Positions 47,619 to 56,090 of a stretch of DNA of 64,000 nt are shown one piece after another. The position numbers were made by a program, and so were the translations under genes. Source of the DNA: Phycisphaerae bacterium (lineage in GTDB: Bacteria; Planctomycetota; Phycisphaerae; Phycisphaerales; SM1A02); contig VGXO01000006.1 of the NCBI GenBank assembly GCA_016873275.1, positions 20,118 through 84,117 on the forward strand, read 5' to 3'. The notes under the pieces are model-generated. The model did no database searches and was not told where the DNA came from. It saw only the letters and a program-made list of their open reading frames with translations. How positions within the stretch are numbered: the stretch's first letter is position 1; each line of letters opens with the position of its first letter.

Positions 47619-50600
47619 CCGACCGCGGCGCCGCCTTCCACGCCATGCCGTCCCCGACTCCAGATGCCGCCCGCGACGCCGCCGAAGGGGCGGGCGCGCC
47701 GACCGCGAGCGATCCGCTCCTCGCCGCCGGCGTGCTCGTCGAGGATCTTGCGCGGTCGATCGAGGCGCATCGGGCGGATTCCGCGTCCTCGCGGGAGTCG
47801 AGCGCGAGGCGCCGAGCCGACGCGACCGCCCGACGCGAGCAGCTCGTCAAGGATGCGAGGGAGTCGCGCGATCTAGCGCTTGCCGCGGCGGACGCCGAGC
47901 GGACCGCCGCGATCGAGAAGGAGGAGCACCGCTACGCGGAGCGGCTGCAGCGCATCGAGCGGGAGATCGAGACCGCCCGCCGGGAGGCGCACGAGAAGTG
48001 CGAGCAGGCGGAGGAGGATGCCCGCAAGGCGCTCGCCGAGACACAGTGGCTTGCCGACAGCGTGCACGAGAGCGGTCTCGAGCGGAACCGCGTCGAGCTC
48101 GAGAAGGTGCGCGAGCGGCTGACCGAGGCGCGGGCGGTGCTCGAGGAAGTCCGCGGACGGGTCCGAAGCCATCTGCGTCGCTGCCGGATCGCCGAGCCCA
48201 GAAGCGGCGAGCCCAGAAGCGGCGAGCCCAGAAGCGGCGAGCCAAGGAGCAGCGTGCCGGGTGACGGTCCGTCCGAGGTCCGCGATCCGACCGCCCTTCC
48301 CATGGCGCTCGTCGAGATCCGCGGGGGTGCCGAGCGGATCGAGAAGCTGACGCTCCCGCTCATCTTCCGCGGCGTCTTCCCGCTGCTCTTGGTGCTTCCC
48401 GGCGCCGCGATCGGAGGCGCGATCGGCGCCTGGCTTCGGGAGGCGGACACCGCCGCCATCCTCGTGGGGGTCGGCGCCGGCGTCGCGGTCTCGATCCTCG
48501 CCCTGTTGTGCGCCTCTCTCGTCGCCCGGCGGCAGGTCGGGCGACAGCACCGGAGGATCGCCAGCGCCGCCGCGACGATCGACCGCCTGGCGGAGTCGAT
48601 GCTCAAGCAGGCGAACGAGGCGCGGCGGATCGCCGACGCCGAGCTCGACGCGAACCTCGCCCGCGAGACCGCCGACGCGCTCGCCAAGTTCGATCCCTAC
48701 CTCGCCGAGCTCCTCGCCCGACGCGAGGCGCGGCTCGCGCAGCTCGATGGACTCGGTCCGAAGTACCGCGAGCGTGCCGCCCTCGAGCGAGCCGAGCGGC
48801 TCGAGGCGGCGGACGCCGAGGCGAGCCGACGCCGGACCGACGCGAGCCGCGCCGCCGAGGAGGCGACCGCCGCCGCCGAGCGCGAGGCGACCGAGGCGAT
48901 CCAATCGATCGACGCGGAGGACGCCGACGCCCTCGAACGCCGTCGTCGCGCGTGGGATCAGGCACGCCATCGATTCGAGTGCGGATGCCGGGCACTTGGC
49001 GACCTCGCCGCGCCTCGCGCCCGCCCGTGGAGCGATCCCGCGTGGCGGACCTGGGATCCCGCGGGCGCGCCGAGCCTTCCCCTCGCCGTCGGCGGCGTCG
49101 AGGTCGATCCGGCGCGGCTCGTCACGGCGGCGAAGGATCCCGCGGACGATCCTGCCCGCCCCTGGCCCGCGGCGACCTCGCTTCCCGTCCTCCTCTCCCT
49201 TCCTGCGCGGCGAGGTCTCCTCGTCGAGGTCGATGCGGCGCAGCGACCGCAGGGTCTCGCCCTGCTGCAGGCGGCGGTGCTCCGGATCCTCACGACCCTG
49301 CCGCCCGGCAAGGTCCGGCTCACCTTGGTCGATCCGGTCGGGCTCGGGGCGAGCTTCGCCGGCTTCATGCACCTCGCCGACGAGGACCAGGCGATCGTCG
49401 GCGACCGCATCTGGACCGATCCCCGTCACGTCGAGCAGCGGCTCACCGACCTCACCGAGCACATGGAGACGGTGATCCAGAAGTACCTCCGGAACGAGTT
49501 CGGCTCGATCGACGCCTACAACGAGAAGGCGGGCGAGATCGCGGAGCCCTACCGCGTGCTGGTCATGGCGGACCTGCCGGCGGGTCTCACCGACGCGGGC
49601 GCGAAGCGCCTCGCGAGCATCCTCGAGTCAGGCGCCCGCTGCGGCGTGCTGACGCTCCTCTTGCGGGACCTCCGCACGCCCCTCCCCGCGGCGCTGCCGC
49701 CCGAGGACCTCGCGCGGGGCGCGGTCCGGATCCGCCCGGCGGGCGCCACCGATCCGCGCCTCGTGGTCGAGGCGCCCGGGCTCGATCGGCTGCCGCTTCA
49801 CCTCGACGAGGCGCCCCCCGCCGAGCTGCTGCAGTCCCTCGCGGGGCGGATCGGTCGCAGCGCGAAGCAGGCGTCCCGCGTGGAGGTCCCCTTCGAGGCG
49901 ATCGCCCCCGCGGCGAAGGATCGCTGGACCCTCGACAGCGGCCCGCGGCTCGCGGTCTCCCTCGGTCGCGCCGGCGCCACGAGGCTCCAGCAGATGGTGC
50001 TCGGCGAGGGCACCGCGCAGCACGTCCTCATCGCGGGCAAGACCGGCTCCGGCAAGTCCACCCTGCTGCATGCGCTCGTCACGAACCTCGCCGCGTGGTA
50101 CTCGCCCGAGCAGGTCCAGCTCTACCTCGTCGACTTCAAGAAGGGCGTCGAGTTCAAGACCTACGCGACCCACCGGCTCCCGCACGTGAAGGCGGTCGCG
50201 GTCGAGAGCGACCGGGAGTTCGGGCTCAGCGTGCTGCAGGGGCTCGACGCCGAGCTCAAGCGGCGCGGCGACCTCTTCCGAGCGGTCGGCGTGCAGGACC
50301 TCAAGGGCTTCCGTGCCGCGCGACCAAAGGAGCCGATGCCCCGCACGCTCCTCGTGATCGACGAGTTCCAGGAGCTCTTCACCGAGGACGACAAGGTCGC
50401 GAGCGAGGCGGGTCTCCTGCTCGACCGCATCGCGCGGCAGGGTCGTGCCTTCGGCGTGCACGCGGTGCTCGGCTCGCAGACCTTGGGCGGCGCGTACTCG
50501 CTCGCCCGCAGCACCATGGGTCAGATGGGCGTGCGCATCGCGCTGCAGTGCTCCGAGGCGGACGCGCAGGTGATCCTCTCCGACGACAACACCGCCGCGC

Positions 50601-51628
50601 GGCTGCTGTCGCGACCCGGCGAGGCGATCTACAACGACGCGGGCGGGCTCGTCGAGGGCAACAGTCCCTTCCAGGTGGTGTGGCTCCCGGAGGAGGTCCG
50701 CGACCGCGTCCTCGCCGACGTCGTCGAGCTCGCCCGCGCCCGAGGTCTTCCGCCGGCGATGCCGCTCATCTTCGAGGGCAGCGCCCCCGCCGACCTCGCC
50801 TCGAACGCGCCGCTCGCGGCGATGCTTCGGGATCCCGCGAAGCGACCCTCCCGCGAGCTCCTCCGGCTCTGGGTCGGGGATCCGGTGGCGATCCGCGACC
50901 CCGCGGCGGCGGAGCTCCGGCGCCAGCCCGGCGCGAACCTCGTCCTGGTCGGTCAGCAGATCGAGACCACCCTCGGCATGCTCGCCTCCTCGCTCATCGG
51001 CGCCGCCGTGCAGCGGAAGGGCGTCGGACTGAAGGTGATGCTGCTCGACGGAACGCCCGGTGACGATCCCTCGCACGGGACGCTGCCGAGCCTCGTCGAT
51101 CGGCTGCCGTTCGACGCTCGCGGGGTGTCGCCCCGGGAGGTGCCGGAGGCGCTCGCGGAGCTCGCCGCGGAGGTCGTCGCGCGGCAGGACGATCCGACCC
51201 GCGACGCGACCACCACGCTCCTCGTGATCCACGGTCTCCACCGGTTCCGCGACCTCCGCCGCGCCGAGGACGACTACGGCTTCTCCTCGGACGGCGGCCC
51301 GCCCAAGCCCGACAAGCTGCTCGCCTCGATCCTTCGGGAGGGTCCCTCGGTCGGGGTGCACGTCGTCGCGAGCACCGACACCGTTCCCAACCTGCAGCGG
51401 GTGGTCGACCGCACCGGGCTCCGCGACTTCGACTGGCGGGTCGCCCTGCAGATGGGCGCGACCGACTCAAGCACGCTCGTGGACAGCCCGCTCGCCTCGC
51501 GGCTCGGGCTCACCCGCGCCTACCTCCACAGCGAGGAGCAGGGACTGCTCGAGAAGTTCCGCCCCTATCCGCCGCCGGATCCGGCGTTCGTGGAGGCCGT
51601 GCTTGAACGGCTTGCGAGCCCCGGCTGA
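47615..51628 (+). CDS. FtsK/SpoIIIE-type (EccC-like) ATPase with long coiled-coil N terminus
   Basis: The 1337-residue protein starts at GTG 47615, overlapping the upstream stop (GTGA); GTG 47609 and ATG 47645 are alternatives. Order: a long charged coiled coil (about 30-190), an EPRSG repeat (about 194-213), two membrane spans (about 245-272 and 279-303), a second coiled coil (about 310-470), and a degenerate ATPase-like module (about 500-790). The one canonical FtsK/SpoIIIE module follows, with Walker A GKTGSGKSTLLHAL at about 808-820 and Walker B TLLVIDEFQELF at about 909-920. A third, degenerate module starts near 1105. This three-module order recalls EccC/EssC, in which normally only some modules are active. 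Its N terminus is unlike theirs (no FHA domains). Confidence 0.85.
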   Translation: MTDRGAAFHAMPSPTPDAARDAAEGAGAPTASDPLLAAGVLVEDLARSIEAHRADSASSRESSARRRADATARREQLVKDARESRDLALAAADAERTAAIEKEEHRYAERLQRIEREIETARREAHEKCEQAEEDARKALAETQWLADSVHESGLERNRVELEKVRERLTEARAVLEEVRGRVRSHLRRCRIAEPRSGEPRSGEPRSGEPRSSVPGDGPSEVRDPTALPMALVEIRGGAERIEKLTLPLIFRGVFPLLLVLPGAAIGGAIGAWLREADTAAILVGVGAGVAVSILALLCASLVARRQVGRQHRRIASAAATIDRLAESMLKQANEARRIADAELDANLARETADALAKFDPYLAELLARREARLAQLDGLGPKYRERAALERAERLEAADAEASRRRTDASRAAEEATAAAEREATEAIQSIDAEDADALERRRRAWDQARHRFECGCRALGDLAAPRARPWSDPAWRTWDPAGAPSLPLAVGGVEVDPARLVTAAKDPADDPARPWPAATSLPVLLSLPARRGLLVEVDAAQRPQGLALLQAAVLRILTTLPPGKVRLTLVDPVGLGASFAGFMHLADEDQAIVGDRIWTDPRHVEQRLTDLTEHMETVIQKYLRNEFGSIDAYNEKAGEIAEPYRVLVMADLPAGLTDAGAKRLASILESGARCGVLTLLLRDLRTPLPAALPPEDLARGAVRIRPAGATDPRLVVEAPGLDRLPLHLDEAPPAELLQSLAGRIGRSAKQASRVEVPFEAIAPAAKDRWTLDSGPRLAVSLGRAGATRLQQMVLGEGTAQHVLIAGKTGSGKSTLLHALVTNLAAWYSPEQVQLYLVDFKKGVEFKTYATHRLPHVKAVAVESDREFGLSVLQGLDAELKRRGDLFRAVGVQDLKGFRAARPKEPMPRTLLVIDEFQELFTEDDKVASEAGLLLDRIARQGRAFGVHAVLGSQTLGGAYSLARSTMGQMGVRIALQCSEADAQVILSDDNTAARLLSRPGEAIYNDAGGLVEGNSPFQVVWLPEEVRDRVLADVVELARARGLPPAMPLIFEGSAPADLASNAPLAAMLRDPAKRPSRELLRLWVGDPVAIRDPAAAELRRQPGANLVLVGQQIETTLGMLASSLIGAAVQRKGVGLKVMLLDGTPGDDPSHGTLPSLVDRLPFDARGVSPREVPEALAELAAEVVARQDDPTRDATTTLLVIHGLHRFRDLRRAEDDYGFSSDGGPPKPDKLLASILREGPSVGVHVVASTDTVPNLQRVVDRTGLRDFDWRVALQMGATDSSTLVDSPLASRLGLTRAYLHSEEQGLLEKFRPYPPPDPAFVEAVLERLASPG
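48194..48253. repeat. In-frame 15-base repeat encoding EPRSG
   Basis: Three exact units of gagcccagaagcggc and one variant (gagccaaggagcagc) encode EPRSG three times and EPRSS. They use AGA/AGG arginine codons that are rare in neighbouring sequence. The unit is a multiple of three, so copy number can vary without a frameshift. The repeat sits between the first coiled coil and the first membrane span of the ATPase. Confidence 0.9.
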
Positions 51629-51635
51629 TCGCGAC

Positions 51636-54600
51636 TCATCCCGCGGAACCCTTGCTCGATTGGACGGAGCCAGAGACCGCCTCGCCGAACGCCCGCTCGA
51701 GGCGGGCGAGCGAGATCGGCTCGCGGGTCCCGAGCCGGTCGGCGAAGGTCGCGACGTGGAGCTCCTCGATCAGGCGGCGGAGGCGGCTCGCCCGCGGGTC
51801 ATGCACCGCGAGGTCGCTCGCGCGAAGCCGATCCTCGAACGCGCCGATCGCCGCGGCGTCGGCGAGGTCGCGGGTCGAGCCGCGGAGGCGATCGAGCCGC
51901 GACTCGAGCCCCGCGAGGAACCGGGGAAGGTCCTCGACGAGCTCGACGACGAACGCCTCGTGCCTCGGGTCGAGCCGCGCGAGACGGTCCGCCACCTGCG
52001 CGAGGGTCGTCTGCCACTCGGAGGGCGCCGGCTCGGCGAGGCGTCGCAGGATCGTCCTCCGGCGCCTCCCGGCGTCCGCAAGCGAGGAGACGACGCGGTC
52101 GACCTGCCCAAACAGCTCGCGCTCCCCCTGCTCGAGCCGCGCCTCGAAGCTCGCCGCGTCGCGCACGCGCCGGGGATCGATCCGGAAGGAGCGCTCCGCG
52201 ACGAGGGCGATGACCGCGTCGATCAGCGACGCGCTCCGGCGCCGCGCGGTCGATGCCGACGCTGCGCCGAGCGCGGTCTCGCCTTCCCACGCCGCCCGGA
52301 CCTCCGACCATCGCGGGTGGTAGTCGAGGTGATGCTCGATCGCCATGCGCGAGGCATCGACGAAGAGGCGGCGCAGGCCGAGCATCGTCGAGGCGAGCGC
52401 CCGCGCAAGGTCGTCCTCGAGCCGAAGCCCGACGCCCTCCGCATGCTCGACGAGCGCCGGGTGCATCGCGATCTCGCGACCGCCGAGCCGGACCATGACC
52501 TCGAGCGGGATCGCGACCTCCTCGAGCCGCGCGATCCGCTCGCGGGTGAAGCGGGAGAGCGACTCGGTCTCGCCGGTGCGGTCATCGAGGCGGCGCCGCG
52601 ACTCCGGAAGCCACTGCGCCCTGAGCGACCGCGGATCGCGCGACGCCGCGACGACCTGACCGCCCTCTCGCCGCGGCTCGCCCCGCAGCTCGACCCGCAT
52701 CCGAAGCGATGGCTCGAGCGGCACCTCCATGAGGAGCGATGGCTCCACGCCCTCGCCGATCCGCCGGCGGAGCGCGATCGCGAGGGCGCTCCAGAACGAT
52801 CCGATCCCGAACGTCGAGGGCGACTCCATCGCCCGGGCGCACTCCGCCGCGACCTCCCGCATCGGCTGGAGCCTCACCCGGAGGTCCTTGGGAAGTCCCC
52901 GCAGCACCGCCGCGACCTTCTCCTCGATCCGACCCGGGACCAGCCAGTCGAGGCGATCGAGATCGAGCGCCCCGAGCGCCTCGATCGGGACCTCGACGGT
53001 GACGCCGTCCTCCGCGCTGCCGGGCGCGTGTCGATACCGCAGCGGCAGCGCCAGGCGCCCGCCGCCCGCGCGAGCGACCACGAGCTCCTCGGGAAACGCG
53101 GCGGGGTCGGGCACCTGCCACTCGCCCACCACGTCCTGCGGACGCATCCAGAGGAGCTTCGGCTCCCGCGCCTCGACCTGCCGCCGCCATCGCTCGAAGC
53201 TCGGACCGCTGTGGACCTCCGCCGGGACCCGGCGATCGAAGAACTCGAATACCGCCTGCTCGCGGAGCGACGCGTGCGGTCGGCGCGATCGCGCCTCGAG
53301 CTCCGCCAGCTCCTCGAGGAGCCTCGCGTTCCGCGCCGCGAACAGCCCCCGCGTCCGCCAGCGACCCGCGACGAGCGCCTCCTGGATGAAGACCTGCCGC
53401 GCGGCGGCGGGATCGACGGGACCGAAGGGCACCCGCCGACGCGGGATGATCGTGACCGCGCCGAGCCGCACCCGCTCCCACGCGGCGACCTGACCGGTCT
53501 CCGGGATCCAGTGCGGCTCGAAGTGCTCGCGGGAGAGCAGGTGCGGCGCGACCTCTTCGACCCACGACGCCCGCACCGGCGCGACGGTGCGGAGCCAGCG
53601 CCGCTCGGTCTCGACGAGCTCCGCGCTCACCACCAGTCCCCCGTGATCGCGGGGAAGCGAGGAGGCAGGCCAGATCGACGCCCGCACGCCATCCACGGTG
53701 ACGAACTCCCCCTCCCGCGACCTTGGGTCCTTCCCGCGACCGCCCGACTCGACCGCCTCCCTCGCCGCGACGCCGCTCACGAGCCCCCGGAGCACCGCGC
53801 GATGAAGCCGCACCGGATCGAGACCTGCCGCCACCACGAGCTCCGCCGGCACCTCGACCCGCCACGATCGCCGCACGAGCGCCGCGACCTGCCGCGCGAT
53901 CGCCGTCCACTCGCGGAGCGCCGCCTCCTGCAGGCGGTTCCGCCTCGCCCAGCGGCGCCTTGACGACGCGCCCTCCGAGAGCCGCGACGACCACGCCTCC
54001 CACAGGCGGAGGAGCGAGAGGAAGTCCGACCGCGGATCACGCAGGACCGGCGTCGCCTCCTCGCTCGCGGGACTCCGTGCCTCCGCCCGCTCGCCGAGGC
54101 GGGGATCCGGCGCCGCGAGCGCCGCGGCGATCACGATCGCCTCGACGAGGCAGCCTTCCTCCAGCCCTCCGTGCACGATGCGGGCGAGGCGAGGGTCGAG
54201 CGGAAGCCGCGCCAGCCGACGCGCGAGGGCGTTCGGCCGCTCGCGGAGGACCTCCCCCTGCCACACCTCCTCGAGCGCCCCGATCTCGCGGAGCGTGCGC
54301 CGTGCCTCGTCGATCCGGCTCGCCGGCGGCGGATCGACCCAAGGGAACTCCTCGATCGGCGGAAGCCGTCGATGGTGGAGCTCGAGCATGAGTCCCGCGA
54401 GCCCGCTCCGCAGGATCTCGGGCGGCGTGAACTCCGCGCGGCGGGCGAGGTCCTCCTCCGCGTAGAGCCGAAGGCAGGTCCCGGGACCGACCCGTCCGCA
54501 CCGCCCGGCGCGCTGGAGGGCGCTCGCCCGGCTGATCGGCTCGATCCGCAGCCGGGCGATCCGCCGCCGCGGGTCATGGCGCCGGACGCGGGCGAGTCCC

Positions 54601-55739
54601 GAATCGACCACCGAGCGGACCCAAGGGAGCGTGAGCGAGGTCTCGGCGACGTTCGTCGCGAGGATGACCCGCGGTCCCCTCGGCGCACGGAACGCCGCGT
54701 CCTGCGCCGCCGCGTCGAGCCGGGCGTGCAGCGGGAGGATCGTCGCCCGCGCCGCGAGCCGACCGCCGAGGATCTCCGCGAGGTCGTCGATCGCCCGCGT
54801 GCTCGGCAGGAACGCGAGCACGTCGCCGGGCTCGCCCTCCTGCCGCGCGAGCACCTCGTCGATGCCGGACGCCATCGCCTCGAGGAGCGCTGCCTCCGCG
54901 TCCGCCTCGCCGGACTCCTCGATCGGTCGATGCAGGATCTCGACCGGATGCCGGCGCCCGGGCACGTCGAGGATCGGCGCTCCACCGAAGAACGCGGCGA
55001 TCGGCTCGGCGGCGAGGGTCGCGGAGGAGATGATCACCCGCAGGTCGTCGCGGCGCCGCGTCGCGCGGCGGAGCGCCCCGAGCAGCAGGTCGATGACGAG
55101 GCTCCGCTCGTGCGCCTCGTCGATCACCACCACCTCGCAGCCGCGGAGGAGCGGATCGTGCCCGAGCCGCGCGGCGAGCACGCCGTCGGTCGCGACCTCG
55201 ATGCGGGTCGCGGGCGAGGTGCGGTCCTCGAAGCGGGTGCGGTAGCCGACGCCGCCGCCGAGCTCGACCTTGCACTCCGCGGCGATCCGCGCGGCGATCG
55301 CCCGCGCCGCGATGCGGCGCGGCTGCGTCACCACGATGCGTCCCTCGATCCCGAGCCCGAGCGACGCGGCGATCCGCGGGATCTGGGTGCTCTTGCCGCT
55401 GCCGGTCTCGCCCCGCACGACCACCACGCGGTGCCTACGGATCGCCTCGGCGAGGTCCGACCAGACCGCCGCGATCGGGAGGTCCGCGGGCGGCGGGGTC
55501 AGGTCGAGCGGCATCGAGCGGCGTCGGGCGAGCGCCGCGATCTCCCGCCTCGCCTCCTCGACGGCATGACCCGCGCGAGGACCGCGGAGGCGACCCTCGA
55601 CCACGCGGCGGAGCCGGTCGCCGAACCGCCGCGCGATCGCCGGCTCGAGCAATGCCGCGAGGACCCGCGCCTGCGCCCGCCACGAGGGACGGGGATCGAC
55701 CGCCCCGGATGGTCGAGCCTGAGGCTCCTCCTGTGGCAT
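51636..55739 (-). CDS. hrpA: ATP-dependent RNA helicase HrpA (DEAH box)
   Basis: HrpA is a 3'-5' RNA helicase involved in mRNA processing and ribosome rescue. The roughly 1367-residue protein has Walker A GETGSGKSTQ, DEAHERS (motif II), ISSAT (III), the motif V region ILATNVAETSLTLPWVRSVVD and motif VI QRAGRCGRVGPG, then the winged-helix/HA2 region and the long bacterial HrpA C terminus. Start ATG 55739 is chosen; GTG 55814 or earlier codons would add a low-complexity Pro/Glu/Ser leader. It is convergent with the FtsK-type gene, only 7 bases apart. Confidence 0.9.
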   Translation of the reverse strand: MPQEEPQARPSGAVDPRPSWRAQARVLAALLEPAIARRFGDRLRRVVEGRLRGPRAGHAVEEARREIAALARRRSMPLDLTPPPADLPIAAVWSDLAEAIRRHRVVVVRGETGSGKSTQIPRIAASLGLGIEGRIVVTQPRRIAARAIAARIAAECKVELGGGVGYRTRFEDRTSPATRIEVATDGVLAARLGHDPLLRGCEVVVIDEAHERSLVIDLLLGALRRATRRRDDLRVIISSATLAAEPIAAFFGGAPILDVPGRRHPVEILHRPIEESGEADAEAALLEAMASGIDEVLARQEGEPGDVLAFLPSTRAIDDLAEILGGRLAARATILPLHARLDAAAQDAAFRAPRGPRVILATNVAETSLTLPWVRSVVDSGLARVRRHDPRRRIARLRIEPISRASALQRAGRCGRVGPGTCLRLYAEEDLARRAEFTPPEILRSGLAGLMLELHHRRLPPIEEFPWVDPPPASRIDEARRTLREIGALEEVWQGEVLRERPNALARRLARLPLDPRLARIVHGGLEEGCLVEAIVIAAALAAPDPRLGERAEARSPASEEATPVLRDPRSDFLSLLRLWEAWSSRLSEGASSRRRWARRNRLQEAALREWTAIARQVAALVRRSWRVEVPAELVVAAGLDPVRLHRAVLRGLVSGVAAREAVESGGRGKDPRSREGEFVTVDGVRASIWPASSLPRDHGGLVVSAELVETERRWLRTVAPVRASWVEEVAPHLLSREHFEPHWIPETGQVAAWERVRLGAVTIIPRRRVPFGPVDPAAARQVFIQEALVAGRWRTRGLFAARNARLLEELAELEARSRRPHASLREQAVFEFFDRRVPAEVHSGPSFERWRRQVEAREPKLLWMRPQDVVGEWQVPDPAAFPEELVVARAGGGRLALPLRYRHAPGSAEDGVTVEVPIEALGALDLDRLDWLVPGRIEEKVAAVLRGLPKDLRVRLQPMREVAAECARAMESPSTFGIGSFWSALAIALRRRIGEGVEPSLLMEVPLEPSLRMRVELRGEPRREGGQVVAASRDPRSLRAQWLPESRRRLDDRTGETESLSRFTRERIARLEEVAIPLEVMVRLGGREIAMHPALVEHAEGVGLRLEDDLARALASTMLGLRRLFVDASRMAIEHHLDYHPRWSEVRAAWEGETALGAASASTARRRSASLIDAVIALVAERSFRIDPRRVRDAASFEARLEQGERELFGQVDRVVSSLADAGRRRRTILRRLAEPAPSEWQTTLAQVADRLARLDPRHEAFVVELVEDLPRFLAGLESRLDRLRGSTRDLADAAAIGAFEDRLRASDLAVHDPRASRLRRLIEELHVATFADRLGTREPISLARLERAFGEAVSGSVQSSKGSAG

Positions 55740-55943
55740 CGGCGACTCGGGCGCTTCCGGCGTTCCTGGCGGACGAGGCTCGACCGAACGATCACCCGAC
55801 GGCTCGTGATCCACCGATCGCCTCGTCCTGCTCGACCCGATCCACCGCGACCTGCCGCGTCGCCCTCGGGGGTCGAGGGTCCCGAGGAGCTGCGTCCGCC
55901 GCGGTCGCTTCGTCCGCGACTCGACGCGACGGCTCGATTCTAC

Positions 55944-55960
55944 GGAGCCGCGGCGGCTCC
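55944..55960. other. Perfect inverted repeat upstream of tRNA-Val
   Basis: GGAGCCG-CGG-CGGCTCC forms a perfect 7-base-pair palindrome with a 3-base centre, ending 7 bases before the -10-like TACACT (55968-55973) of tRNA-Val. It occupies the -35 region and could be an operator or a terminator stem; nothing decides between them. Confidence 0.35.
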
Positions 55961-55991
55961 TCCCCCGTACACTTGCCGCTCGATCCACGCC

Positions 55992-56064
55992 GGGCGCTTA
56001 GCTCAGCGGCGAGAGCACCGCCTTTACACGGCGGGGGTCACTGGTTCGAATCCAGTAGCGCCCA
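55992..56064 (+). tRNA. tRNA-Val (anticodon TAC)
   Basis: Acceptor GGGCGCT/AGCGCCC, D arm GCTC...GAGC, anticodon arm CCGCC-TTTACAC-GGCGG and T arm ACTGG-TTCGAAT-CCAGT form a complete cloverleaf. The anticodon is TAC (UAC, valine), the discriminator is A, and CCA is not encoded. A -10-like TACACT lies 18 bases upstream. Confidence 0.93.
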
Positions 56065-56090
56065 TCCGAAGCCTTCCGACGCCAGTCACC

